Assembly: GCF_002099425.1 (NCBI RefSeq)
Contig: NW_018344160.1
Location: 2,137,001-2,201,000 of the forward strand
Reading direction: 5' to 3'
DNA: 64,000 nucleotides
DNA from: Phascolarctos cinereus
Lineage: Eukaryota > Chordata > Mammalia > Diprotodontia > Phascolarctidae
Made by a program: the position numbers and the translations under genes. Of this stretch, positions 34,295 through 45,252 are shown piece by piece. The notes under the pieces were generated by a model. It ran no database searches and had not been told where the DNA came from. It worked only from the letters and a program-made list of their open reading frames with translations. Position 1 is the first letter of the stretch; each line of letters begins with the position of its first letter.

Positions 34295-36338
34295 TTGGGG
34301 AGGAGCCAAGATGGCAGAACAAAGGCAAGGACTTGCCCGAGCTCTCCACCAAATCCCTCTAAATATCTTTAAAAACTGACTGTAAAGGGGCAAGTAGGTT
34401 TTCCAGTGGATAGAGTACTGGCTCTGGATTCAGGAGGACCTGAGTTCAAGTTTGGCCTCAGACATATAACACTTACTAGCTATGTGACCCTGGGCAAGTC
34501 ACTTAACCCCATTGCCTAGCCCCCCAAAAAATTAAATAAAAATGACTCTAAAATTCTAAACCCACAAAAACATGGAATGAAACAAATTCCCAGAACAAGA
34601 CAACTTGGTATGTCAGCGGAAAATGTCTGTTGCTCAGGGTAAGAGAGGAGTTCAGTTAAGTGCAGGCCATGCCAGTGCAGATAAGGCCCAGCAAACCAGG
34701 AGTAGGCCTTGGGAGTCATTGAATCAGCAGTGGCAGCAGAAGCAGTAACAGCAGCTGCTTTTTGAGCTCTCAGACCACAGATGGTAAGGGGGTCAAAAAA
34801 TGGTCAGAAAGAGATTACAGGGTATTTTGCCAGCACTGAGGCAGGACTCTGTTGCTTTGCCCAAACTCATATCTAGGTCGCAGTCCTGGGTGGCACTCTA
34901 AGGATGAGGAAGAGCACTAGCAGAGCCTAGCTTGTGGCAGTAGTGGAGGGAAAACCCTGCTCACAGTTCCAGGGCAGAAAAGAATGCTTAGAACATGATA
35001 TTCCAGTCAGCAAAGGAGCTAGGATTACAACCAAAAATTGCTTACCCAGCAAAACTGAGTATAATCTTTCAGGGAGAGAAATAGATATTAAAAGAGATAG
35101 AACTTTTTTGAGCATTCTTGATGAAAAGATCAGAGCTGAATAGAAAATTTGACTTTCAAATACAAGATTCAAGAGAAGCAAAAAAAGGTAAACAAGAAAA
35201 AGAAATCATAAGGGACTTATTGAAGTTAAACTATATACATTACTACATGGGAATATTATATTTGTAACTCATAAGACCTTTCTCATTATTACAGTAGTTA
35301 GAAGGGTATATATAGACAGAAGGCAAAGGTGTGAGTTGAATATGAAGGGATGATATACAAAATATAAAATTAATTTGAGAGAGGAATGTACTGGGAGAAA
35401 GAGAAAGGGCAAGGTAGAATGGGAGTAAATTATCTCACATAAAAGAGGCAAGAAAAGGGAAGTGAGGCAAGGGGGTGAGTGAACCTTACTCTCATCAGAA
35501 TTGGCTCAAAGAGGGAATAACATACATACACAATTGGGTATCGAAATCTATCTTACCCTACAGGAAAGTAGAAGGTGAAGGAGACAAAAGAAGGGGGGTG
35601 ATAGAAGGGAGGTAGATTTGGGGAGTGGATAGTCAGAAGCAAAACACTTTTGAAGAGGCACAGAGTGAAAGGAGAGAGAATAGAATAAACAGGGGGATAG
35701 GATGGAGGAAAATACAGTTAACAGTAGTGACTGTAAAAAAAAACTTTGAAAGCAAGTTTCTCTGATAAAGGCCTCATTTGTCAAACATATAGAGAACTGA
35801 GTCATTTATAAAAATAAGAGCAATTCCCCAATTGATAAGTGACCAAAAGATATGATCAGTTTTCAGATGAAGTAATCAAAGCTATCTATGACTATATGAA
35901 AAAATACTCTAATTCATTATTGATTAGAGAAATGTAAATTTACAAAATTCTGAGGTATTACCTCATAGCTATTAGATTGGCTAACAGGACAGAAGAGGTA
36001 AATGACCAATGTTGGAGGGCATGTGGGAAAAATGAGACTTCAATGCACTGTTGGTGGAGTTGTGAATTGATTAAATCACTCCACAGACTAATTTGAAACT
36101 ATGCCTGTAGGGCTATAAAAGCACGCATAGTCTTTGACCTAACCATACCACTATTAGGTGTGTATCCTAAAAGAGATTTTTATAAAGGAAAAGGACCTAT
36201 ATGTATGAAATTATTTATTACAGTTACTTTCTGGGGGCAAATAATTAGAAATTAAAGGAATGCCCATGAATTCGGGAATGATTGAACAAATTGTGGTATG
36301 GAATGATGGAATACTATTGTACTATAAGAAATGATCAG
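34295..36338 (+). mobile_element. Outer L1 with internal deletions: 5'UTR, ORF1 end, spacer, ORF2 end
   Basis: Starts at a true L1 5' end (GGGGAGGAGCCAAGATGGC). The 5'UTR, split by a SINE, runs to about 34985, where it jumps to the end of ORF1 (GAACATGATATTCC, then ATTGCTTACCCAGC). The purine-rich spacer spans 35170-35720. A stub of the ORF2 start at about 35720-35740 is joined to the ORF2 C-terminal part (35745-36338). A full-length HAL1 then interrupts it. It resumes after the HAL1, at 39276 or at 39820 depending on how the nesting is read. Confidence 0.7.
34387..34538 (+). mobile_element. Marsupial tRNA-type SINE nested in an L1 5'UTR
   Basis: Carries GATAGAGTACTGGCTCTGG, then GTGACCCTGGGCAAGTCAC and an AAATTAAATAAAA tail. 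Flanked by similar copies of AAAAACTGACTGTAAA (left) and AAAATGACTCTAAAA (right), a decayed target-site duplication. Confidence 0.85.
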
Positions 36339-37178
36339 GGGGGAGAGGCAAGATGGCTGAGTGAAAGCAGTGACTTGCTTGAGCTGTCCCCCAAACCCCT
36401 TCAAATACCTATAAAAATGGCTCTAAACAAATTCTAAAGCAGCAGAACCCACAAAAAGACAGAGAGAAACAAATTTCCTGCCCAGGACAACCTGGATGAT
36501 TAATCAGAAAGGTATGTCACGCCAGGCTGGGAGAGCAATGCAGTTTAGCCTGGGAGCGCAGGCAAGGCAGGCTGCAGCAAACCTAGAGCAGGCCCCAGAG
36601 GACTGAATCACAGGCAACTGTGGCAGTTTCCAGACTTCACAACCCACAAACACCAAAGACAACTTAGAAGATCAGTGGGAAAAGTCTCAGTGATGAGAGA
36701 GAAGCTAAGTCTCAGCCTCAGTTCCCAAGCTTGGCCCCGCAGTGGAGGCTGCCTCTTGAGCTTCTGGCCCACAGACTAAGGGGGAATTGGATGGCTGCTC
36801 AGAGGGGGATTGTAGAGATCTCTTTGCTAGTGCAGGATTCTCTTGCTTTACCTGTGCTTGGATCTCTGTCACAGTTCTGGATGGCGCTCCTGGGGCATGG
36901 TGGAGCTTGTAGTGGCGGTATAGAGGGAATCCTCCTCACAGTTCCAAGAAAGAAAAGAGTGCCTGTGGTCACTATAGATCAGAGCACAGGCCAGGAAAGG
37001 AGTAAACACCTCTCCCCTTTTCATACCACCTTGGAGTAACTGAAAATTTACAGGTCCCTAGAAGAATCTCTGAAAACAGCTGCACAAACCTCTGAAGCTT
37101 GAGACAGTACATTCTCCATATTGGAAGCAGACCTCTACCTTAACAAAGAGTTTATAACTCAAGTAATTGGCTGGGATC

Positions 37179-38259
37179 ATGAGCAAACTTCGCAAGAAGT
37201 GTCAGACCATAGAATCATTTTTTTGGTAACAGTGAAGATCAAAACATACAACCAAAAGAAGACAACAAAGTCAAAGCTCCTACATCCAAAGCCTCTGAGA
37301 AAAATATGAATCAGTCTCAAGCCTTGGAAGAGCTCAAAAGGATTTTGAGAAGCAAGTAAGAGAAGTAGAGGAAAAACTGGGAAGAGAAATAAGAGTGATG
37401 CAAGAAAATCATGAAAAACAAGTCAACAGCTTGCTAAAGGAGACCCAAAAAAATACTGAAGAAAATAACACCTTAAAAAATAGCCTAACCCAAATGGCAA
37501 AAGAGGTCCAAAAAGCCAATGAGGAGAAGAATGCCCTAAAAAGCAAAATTGGCCAAATGGAAAAGGAAGTCCAAAAGCTTACTGAAGAAAATACTTCCTT
37601 AGAAATTAGAATAGAGCAATTGGAAGCTAGTGACTTTATAAGAAATCAAGACACTGTAAAACTAATCCAAAAGAAGGAAAAATTAGAAGACAATGTGAAA
37701 TATCTCATTGGAAAAACAACTGACGTGGAAAATAGATCCAGGAGAGAGAATTTAAAAATTATTGGACTATCTGAAAGCCATGATCAAAAAAAGAGCCTAG
37801 ACATCATCTTTCAAGAAATTATCAAGGAAACTGCCCTGATATTTTAGAACCAGAGGGCAAAATAGAAATTGAAAGAATCCACCAATCTCCCCTGAAAGAG
37901 ATCCCCAAAGGAAAACTCCTAGGAATGTTATAGCCAAATTCCAGAGTTCCCAGGTCAAGGAGAAAATATTGCAAGCAGCCAGAAAGAAAGAATTCAAGTA
38001 TTGTGGAAACACAATCAGGATAACACAAGATTTAGCAGCTTCTACCTTGAGGAATCAGACAGTTTGGAATATGATATTCCAGAGGGCAAAGGAGATGGGA
38101 TTACTACCAAGAATCACCTACACAGCAAAACTGAGTAGAATCTTTCAGTTGAAAAAATGGTCATTCAGTGAAATAGAGGACTTTCAAGCATTCCTGATGA
38201 AAAGACCAGAACTGAATAGAAAATGTGACTTTCAAATACAAGACACAAGTGAAACATGA
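37179..38259 (+). pseudogene. HAL1 ORF1 remnant
   Basis: Trimeric RNA-binding protein of the HAL1/L1 particle. The open run 37395-37847 encodes the coiled coil in heptad style (NTLKNSLTQMAKEVQKANEE, then KIGQMEKEVQKLTEEN), then ENLKIIGLSESHDQ at the RRM entry. The run 37969-38259 encodes the C-terminal domain (QAARKKEFKYCGN, then ITQDLAASTLR and MIFQRAKEMGLLPRITY). Stops occur soon after the ATG at 37179 and a frameshift lies between the two runs, so it is inactive although fairly well preserved. Confidence 0.8.
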
Positions 38260-38408
38260 AGAGATAAACAGGAAAGAGAAATCATAAGACACTTATTAAG
38301 TCTGAACTGTTTACTTTCCTGCATGGAAAGATGATATTTATAACTGATGAGACCTTTGTCAGTGTCAGGGTAGTTGGAGGGAAAAAAATTGTATGTATGT
38401 ATATGTAG

Positions 38409-38410
38409 AG

Positions 38411-38453
<43 letters not shown>
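38409..38453. repeat. (GATA)n microsatellite inside HAL1
   Basis: About 11 GATA units. A (TG)n run occupies the equivalent place in the HAL1 copy at 60971-61950. Confidence 0.95.
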
Positions 38454-39275
38454 GGTGAGTTGAAGATGAAGGGGTCATATCTGGAGAATAAAATTATGGG
38501 TAAGAGAGGATTATACTGGAAGAAGGAGAAAGGGAGAGGTAGAATGGGGTAAATTATCCCCCCCAAAAAAAAAACAGAAGAGAAAAGGCTCTTACAGTGA
38601 AGGGGAAACAGGGGAAGGTGGGAGGGAATGAGTCAATCTTATTCTCATAGGATTTGCCTTAAGGAGGGAATAACATACACACTCAATTGGGTAAGGAAAT
38701 CTGTCTTATCCTACAGGAAAGTAGGGGGAGAAGGAGACAAGAGAGCAGGGGAGTGATAGACAGGGGGGCAGATTGGGAAAGGGAGTAATCAAAAGCAAAC
38801 ACTTCTGAGGAGGGACAGGGTCAAAAGAAAGCATTGAATAAATGGGGGGGTAGGAATAATGGAAATAGAGTTAGTTTTTCACAACATGACTGCTATGGAA
38901 GTGTTTTGCATAATTGCACGTGTATAACCTATATTCAGTTGCTTGCCTTTTCAATGAGTGTGAGGAGGGAGGAAGGGAGAAAATTTGGAACCCAAAGTTT
39001 TAAAAACACATGTTTAAAAAAAATGTTTTCAGGTGCAACTGGGAAATAAGAAATACAGGAAATGGAATACAGAAATCTATCCTGCCCTGTAAGAAAATAG
39101 AAGGGGAAGGGGATAAGAGAAGCGGGGGAGAGATAGAAGGGAGGGCAGACTAGGGTAAGGGATATTCAGAATGCATGCGATCTTGGGGTAGGGGAGGGGT
39201 GAGATGGGGTGAGAATTTGGAACTGTAAATCTTGTAGAAATAAATGCTGAAAACTAAAAATAAAATTAAAAAAAA

Positions 39276-39819
39276 AGAAATGATAAGCAGGGAGCATCTA
39301 GGTGGTGAAGTAGACAGAGCACTGGCTTTGGAGTAAGGAGGACCAGAATTCAAATTTAGTCTCAGACACATAACACTCACTAGTTGTGTGCCTCTGGGCA
39401 AGATACTTAACCCCAAATGCCTCACCAAAAAAAACAATGATAAGCAGGTTGATTTTAGAAAAACATGGAAAGACTCTCATGAAATGATGCAGAGTGAAAT
39501 GTACAAAACCAAAAGAAGGTTGAACACAATACTGTCAATATGGTTCAAATACCATCTCTGAATGACTAAGCTATTGTGAATAATGTAAATATTAAAATCA
39601 CCTAAGAAGGACTTAGGAAGGAAACTGCTATTCATTTCAAAAGAAAAAAGTGATACATGGAAGTACATATTGTATTTTTCCACATATAAATCTATCTCAA
39701 ATATTGGCCTTCTGGAACAAGGTATAAGGGGGAGGGTAAGGGAGAGATACAACTTAGAACTTAAAATGTAACAAGCAAACAAATAAATAAATAAAGTTTA
39801 AAAAAAGAAAAGAAAAGAA
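39276..39819 (+). mobile_element. L1 ORF2 C-terminus and 3'UTR (second 3'UTR subfamily), split by a SINE
   Basis: Starts at AAGAAATGATAAGCAG and resumes after the SINE with GTTGATTTTAGAAAAACATGG. The 3'UTR matches that of 33669-34290 (TTGGCCTTCTGGAAC, then CTTAGAACTTAAAATG) and ends in an AAATAAATAAATAAAG tail. It may be the 3' part of the outer L1 or a piece co-inserted with the HAL1. Confidence 0.7.
39292..39435 (+). mobile_element. Marsupial tRNA-type SINE
   Basis: Short SINE copy with CATCTAGGTGGTGAAGTAGAC and CTGGGCAAGATACTTAACCC. Flanked by a perfect 13-bp duplication AATGATAAGCAGG at 39279-39291 and 39436-39448. Confidence 0.92.
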
Positions 39820-40290
39820 AAGAAATGATCAGCAGGATGTTCTCAGAAAAACCTGGAAAGACTTGCATGGGCTGAGACAAAGTGAAATCTACAGTGAACA
39901 AAGTTAATAAAAAATATTGTAAAATGATCATCTGTAAATGACTTAGCTAGTCTCAGAAATACAATGACACAAAACAACTCTGAAGAACTTATGATGAAAA
40001 ATACTATCTCTCCCCAGAGAAAGATCTGGTGGTGTCTGAATACAGACTGAAGCATACTTTTATTTACTTTATTTTTCTTGAAGTTTTTTTTTTTGCCTTT
40101 GTTTTCTTCAACATCATGACTATTACGGATATGTTTTATGTGACTATGCACGTATAACCTATAACAAATTGCTTGCCTTCTCGATGAGGGGAGGTGGGGT
40201 CAGGAGGGAGGAAGGGAGAGAATTTGAGACTCAAAGTTTTAAAATGAATATTGAAAATTGTTTTTATGTGTAACTGGGAAAATCACTATT
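39820..40290 (+). mobile_element. L1 ORF2 C-terminus and 3'UTR (first 3'UTR subfamily)
   Basis: Starts AAGAAATGATCAGCAGG and continues TTCTCAGAAAAACCTGG, the same ORF2 position as the two junctions upstream. The 3'UTR ends GTAACTGGGAAAATC, the same type as at 2520-2580. Confidence 0.75.
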
Positions 40291-40309
40291 TTTGTTTAAA
40301 AAGAGCTTT

Positions 40310-40775
40310 TACCTGACAGCACTACCCGATAAACTCCAGTGGCTCCCTATTGTTTATAAGATAAAGTATTCTTTATTTGACTTATGAAGACTTTCACAAG
40401 TAGGACCCAATTTATCTTTCTAGCCTCATTATATGTTACTCTCCTTCCTGAAATGTTTAGTCCTACCAAATTGCTCATTTCCCTGATCCTCAGACTGACA
40501 TGCCAGCTCCCATCTCTGTTCCTTTTTGATGGCTTTCTTCCATAGCTCTAATTTATTTTTTTCCCACTTTTTCTTCCTTCAAGATGAAGCTTAAACACCA
40601 TTTTAAACATGATAACCTATTCCCTATCTTGTATTCAAATATCTTGCCTTTTTTCCTATTTACTCTGCACAAATTTATTCTCATTCAGGGTATTATCTCC
40701 CCCAACAAAATACGAATTCCTTAAGAGCAGATTTTTTTTTAAGGTCTAGCACACTGCTTGGGCCACTTTAAAATG
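40310..40775 (+). mobile_element. L2-clade LINE, 3' end
   Basis: CTCCAGTGGCTCCCTATTG, then CTTCCTTCAAGATGAAGC, and the closing TTAAGAGCAG / GTCTAGCACACTGCTTGG. This is the standard L2 terminal region. Confidence 0.7.
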
Positions 40776-40817
40776 TAGCATATTACTGTATTAAATTTTA
40801 TATTCAACTTATTTCTT

Positions 40818-40925
40818 ATATAATGTTAATACTAAGAGCTGAGATTTATATAACCTTTAAGGTTAGCAGAATGCTTCTTTTAGATCACCTCATCTGAGTC
40901 TCACTATATCCTTTAATCCCATCTT
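40818..40925 (+). mobile_element. MIR-like SINE fragment
   Basis: TTATATAACCTTTAAGGTTAG and CACCTCATCTGAGTCTCAC resemble the 5' half of MIR/CORE-SINEs. Confidence 0.45.
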
Positions 40926-40929
40926 CTCC

Positions 40930-42460
40930 TGTCTTTTTCAACAGAACCTTAATCATACCTCCTCTCTCATTAAGTATTAGTCTCTATCTATCTCCTGGTT
41001 CCCTCCCTTGTGTATTCAAAAATGCCCATGTCTTTCCATCTTTAAAAAAAAATCCCTTTATTGGATGTTAGCATTGTCTATTATCCTACACGTCTCCTCC
41101 CTTTCTCAGCCAAACTCCTAGAAAAAATTGTCTCCACACCTCTCACTCCACAATTGCTTGATCTGGCCACCTAATCACTACTCAACTGAAATTCTCTCCA
41201 AAGTTATCTCTTCATTATCCTATCTGATGATCTTTTCTTAGTCTTAATTCTTCATGACTTACCTGTTGATTCCCTCTGTTAGATAATCTTTCCTCTCTGT
41301 GTTTTTGTGACTTTACTCACTTTAGGTTGAAAGCCTGTCTACGTGTCTGGTTTTTCTCTGTCTCCTTTGGTGAGTTATCATTAACATCGTGTTCCCTCAA
41401 TGTTCTCCAAATTTCTATCATTCATGCATATATCTATATCTATATCTATATATCTATATATAGATATATATACACACACACACACATACACACTCACACA
41501 TATATATGTGTGTGTGTGTATGTGTGTGTGTGTATGTTCTTTTCTCTACATTTTCTCTTCATAGTTTTAGCAGCTTTCCTGGGTTTAATTACCACCCCAT
41601 ATACACGATTTGTAGACACATATCCTCTCCAGCTTTCACCTAAGTTTCAGTTAGATATAACCAATGTCCTGTTAGGCATTTCAAACTGGATGTCCCAGAG
41701 ACATCTCGAACTCAACACTTCTAAACTTGAGCTCTTATTTTCCCCAAACCTTCCCCTCTTCCAAACTTCCATATTCCTGTTGAATATTTCTCCTACACTC
41801 TCAGGTTTTTATACTCAGCTCTTCACCCTCATTCACTCCACATATACAATCAGTTACCAAATGTTGCTATTTCTACCTCTTTGTCTCTCACATCTGAGCC
41901 CTTCTCTCATCTCACACCATAGCTAACTTAGTTCAAGCTCTTATTACCCCTCTCCTTAATTATTGCAGTGGCCTGCTAATTGATCTCTAACCATCAAATC
42001 TTTTTCCACTCCAATCTATCTTACACACTGCTATCAAAGTGATTTTCATGAAGAGCAAATCTGATCATGTCGCTGCCCTTCTCAATAAATTCCAGCATCT
42101 GTATATTGCTTATAATGTAAAATTTAACCTGCACTGTTTGGTTTTTAAAGTCCTTCACAACCTAACCCCAACCTATCTTTCCTGCCTTATTACTCTCCTT
42201 CTGTTTTCTCTGTGATCCAGCCATTCGGTGTTCTCTCTGTTCCTCACAGATGGGGCATCAGCTATGAATCTTTTCCTTTGTACTGGCTGTCCCCATGCCT
42301 GAAATATACTCTCTCATTATCCATAACTTCAAAGAATCCTTTTCTTTCTTTCAGATGAAACTTCCTACCATCTTCTAGGTTATGCTTCCTGATCCCTCAG
42401 CTCTTAGTATTTTCCTCCCAACTTACTTGTATATAACAAGTATTTATTCTTTTCTTATGT
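40930..42460 (+). mobile_element. L2-clade LINE, long ORF2 copy with 3' end
   Basis: About 1.5 kb of collinear L2: RT fingers (AATGCCCATGTCTTTCC, then AAACTCCTAGAAAAAATTG), palm and thumb (GATGTCCCAGAGACATCTCG, then CACCCTCATTCACTCC), the region with AATTATTGCAGTGGCCTG, and the terminal part (GGCTGTCCCCATGCC, then TACTTGTATATAAC). A TATC/CA/TG simple repeat interrupts it at 41430-41536. No intact frame remains, and the reading frame at 41327-41926 is partly microsatellite. Confidence 0.8.
41430..41536. repeat. TCTATA/CA/TG simple repeat forming a long imperfect palindrome
   Basis: A (CA)n block at about 41470-41499 faces a (TG)n block at about 41507-41534 around a TATATA centre. Confidence 0.9.
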
Positions 42461-42968
42461 TTAGCCAGGTCAGTGGATGCTTCTAAATGGACCCACAGAG
42501 CTTTTCAAGACAATAGTAGTGGTTTCTCAGATCCCCCGTGAGTCTCTCCTGCTTTCATTTAGATACCCACTCATCTCAAGAAAAGGACATCAACCCACCC
42601 CAAAATTTAGCATTGGATTGCCCTCAGCCTTAGTCTGGAAGCTGGTACCCCCCTGCCTATTGGATGGTTGCAGGTATCTAGGGGTACCCTGGGCACCTGG
42701 GGGCTCTTGTCTTGAAGCCTAGAGGATGACCTCAGTAACCACCTTTAGAGACTACACTGACTGCCACCACCTTCCATAGACTCTGCTATGAAGGAGGAAC
42801 TCCCCAACTGCACCTCGCCTCTGAAATTTCCAAAGCAAAGTGGATAGCCACTGCACTCAATATGAACCCTTGGTAGGCATGCCCATCTGCTGATGCTAGC
42901 TCTGGGATCGTGGGTTGCAGCTGGTACCCTTTGAAGCAGACTGCAGAACAAGCAGGGAAAGTAAGGGA
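42461..42968. other. Unassigned, relatively GC-rich segment
   Basis: Richer in G+C than its surroundings (for example TACCCTGGGCACCTGGGGG near 42700). No domain or repeat recognised; reading frames of about 70-80 codons on both strands are not convincing. Confidence 0.4.
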
Positions 42969-42969
42969 A

Positions 42970-43075
42970 CAGTATGGTACAAGTATTTATTAAGTGTCTA
43001 TTGTGTACCAGACACTTAGCTAAGTGTTTTCAATATTCTCATTTGTTCCTGACAAAAACAAGAGTGAATAGTACC
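42970..43075 (+). mobile_element. MIR/CORE-SINE fragment
   Basis: AGTATTTATTAAGTGTCTATTG, then CAGACACTTAGCTAAGTG, the well-known MIR-type opening. Confidence 0.65.
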
Positions 43076-43299
43076 ACCTACCATCCTACTGGGACAGACT
43101 GCTCCTTTCCAAAGCTTCCTGAAGCCATACCCACCTTGTCTGCACACTAGGAAAAATAAGATATCTTACTGATTGGACAATATATAAATATCTCTTCTTG
43201 ATATATTAGAATACCTCACACTGGCTTACAAATTTTAAATATATTTTGATGAAATTCTGTAAATAGACAGGCCTGCATACCCTGGTGATGGTCCTAGTT

Positions 43300-43411
43300 C
43301 ATTGTCTTCCCCAATTAAGCTACTTGTGAATATGGTTTGTTTTTCCTTTGTATTTGAATCCCCAGCACTTAGCACAGTTCCTGGAACAGATTAGTTGCTT
43401 AACAAATTTTG
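43300..43411 (+). mobile_element. L2 3' terminal fragment
   Basis: CCCCAGCACTTAGCACAGTTCC followed by TTAGTTGCTTAACAAA, the L2 end. Confidence 0.7.
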
Positions 43412-43560
43412 TTATCATTTTACAGATGAGGAAACTGAGATTAAGAAATATTAAGTAACTTTCCCAGGGTCACACAGCTGTTAAGTGTCTTTGAGAGGAT
43501 TTGAACCCAAGTCCTTGTTATTTCAAGTACAATACTCTAAGCACCATGCCATGCTATTTA
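43412..43560 (+). mobile_element. MIR SINE, 3' core half
   Basis: TTACAGATGAGGAAACTGAG, then CCAGGGTCACACAGCTG and GGATTTGAACCCAAGTCC, a clear MIR core. It abuts the L2 end directly. Confidence 0.85.
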
Positions 43561-44213
43561 ACTGACAACCTTCCATACACTGTGGCCAAGAATGAAGACA
43601 TATTTCCATGTGCCCTGTCATTCTCTTTCTCTTATCACTGGGAAGACTGATCCTCTCTCTAATGCAGGTCTCTGAATATTCTGTCTTCCTCCCTTATCCT
43701 TGAGAAGTTAATCTCCTCAGTTTTAAAATGGAAAATGAGTGAATCTCGCCTCAACCCTCTTTATCTTCCATCTAGCTGACCACAGACCCTGCTTCATTCC
43801 ATTCAACCATTTATCAGAATACCATAGCAAAAGAAGCACGGGAATCTTAACATTAGCCCTGCTGTTCTCTACAGATTACCACCACAACCATTTCTACCAT
43901 CTCCCTCATTCTATATTCACTTCTTTCTCTCTTATGACCAGGAAATAATTATTGAATCAATATTACCATTGTGCTTGGAAAGGAAATGCCTAGCTTCTCA
44001 AAGATTGTCCTTGGCACATGCAATCTAATGCTTAAGCTTCCAATTTTCTCATGATGTGTCAAGGTTTCTCACAGTAAAGAATATCGTGTCATTTTTTAAA
44101 CATTGAGAACCACTGGCCTTCATGTTCCCTTCCCTGGCCAACACTAACCAGTGTGTGTTATAACTATAGCGTTATAACTGTAGTTATAACTATAGAATGT
44201 GAGCTTCTTTTTT
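43561..44213. other. Unassigned sequence with a short tandem repeat
   Basis: Three near-identical 12-bp units (GTTATAACTATA) lie at 44158-44195. Otherwise nothing recognised. Confidence 0.5.
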
Positions 44214-44576
44214 AATAGTATTTCCTAATTACATGTCCATACAATTTTTAGCACTGATTTTACAAGATTTTGAGTTCAAATTTTTTCTTCCTGCCTCCCT
44301 CCCCTCCCCTCTTTTTAAACTGGTAGGCAGTTTGATACAGGTCATGCATGTAGGATCATGTAAAATATATTTCCATGTTAGTCAGAGTTGTGAAAGAAGA
44401 AACAGATCAAAAGGGGAAAAAAACAACCACAGAAAACAACAAAATAAGTGAAAAAAGTGTGCTTTGATCTACATTCAGTGTCCATCAGTTCTTTATCTGG
44501 TTGTGGATGGCATTTTCCTTCATGAGTTCTTTGTATTTATCTCGGATCATTGTGTTGGTGAGAAGAGTTGAGTCAT

Positions 44577-44990
44577 TCATAGCTGGTCATCATACAATGT
44601 TATTGATACTGGGGACAATGTTTTCCTAGTTCTACTCATTTCACTTTGCATCAGTTTGTACATGTCTTTCCAGGTTTTTCTGAAATATGCTTGTCCATCA
44701 TTTCTTATTGCACAATAGTATTTAATACATTCATATACCACACCTTGTTCAGCCATTCCCCAGTTGATGGGCATCCCCTCAATTTCCAATTCTTTGCCAC
44801 CACAGCAAGAGCTGCTATAAATACGTGTACATGTGGCTCCTTTTGCCTTTTTTGTGATCTTTTTGGGATACCGACCTATTAGTGTTAGTGTCGGATCAAA
44901 GGGTATATGTGGTTTGATTGTTTTTTGGGTATAGTTTGAAATCATTCTCCAAAATTGTTGGATTAGTTCACAACTCCACGACCAATGCAT
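44577..44990 (-). pseudogene. L1 ORF2 C-terminal fragment
   Basis: A 137-codon open stretch: WSWSCELIQQFWRMISNY, then GRYPKKITKKAKGATCTRIY, EIEGMPINWGMAEQ, YYCAIRNDGQAYFRKTWKDM and MSRTRKTLSPVSI. It matches the ORF2 C-terminal domain of mammalian L1. The frame continues to a stop just past the natural end (YDDQL). Upstream frames are disrupted. Confidence 0.8.
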
Positions 44991-45212
44991 TAGTGTTCCA
45001 ATATTCCCACATCATCTTCAACATTTATCACCTTCCTTTTTTGTCATATTAGCCAATTTGATAGACATAAGGTGATACCTCAGTTATTTTAATTTGCATT
45101 TATCTGATCAATAGTGATTTGTAACATTTTTTCATATGAGTATAGATAGCTTTAATTTCCTCATCTGAAAACTTCCTGTTCATATCCTTTGACCATTTAT
45201 CAATTGGCTAAT

Positions 45213-45252
45213 GGCTTGTATTCTTTTTTTTTTTTTTTTGGCTTGTATTCTT
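45213..45252 (-). mobile_element. Tail-only retrotransposition: poly(T) flanked by a 13-bp duplication
   Basis: GGCTTGTATTCTT at 45213-45225 and again at 45240-45252, identical, with 14 T (16 counting the shared TT) between them and nothing else. It lies inside a minus-strand L1 ORF2 whose expected sequence has this 13-mer once. Confidence 0.9.

Larger units (their letters stand above)
36339..39275 (+). mobile_element. Full-length HAL1: 5'UTR, ORF1, spacer module and composite 3' end, no ORF2
   Basis: Begins GGGGAGAGGCAAGATGGCTG. 5'UTR runs to about 37178, ORF1 about 37179-38259, the inter-ORF purine module 38640-38830, then an L1 3' end at 38875-39055. A second purine module and a second 3'-end-like segment follow, to the A-rich tail at 39275. 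ORF2 is absent by design of the family, so it would have depended on L1 in trans. It is flanked on the left by AAGAAATGATCAG (36326-36338). On the right the matching sequence occurs twice (39276 with one change, 39820 perfect). Confidence 0.85.

Noticed and set aside
41327-41926. 199-codon open frame as a possible gene
   Set aside because: It is L2 ORF2 sequence fused in frame to a TATC/CA/TG microsatellite.
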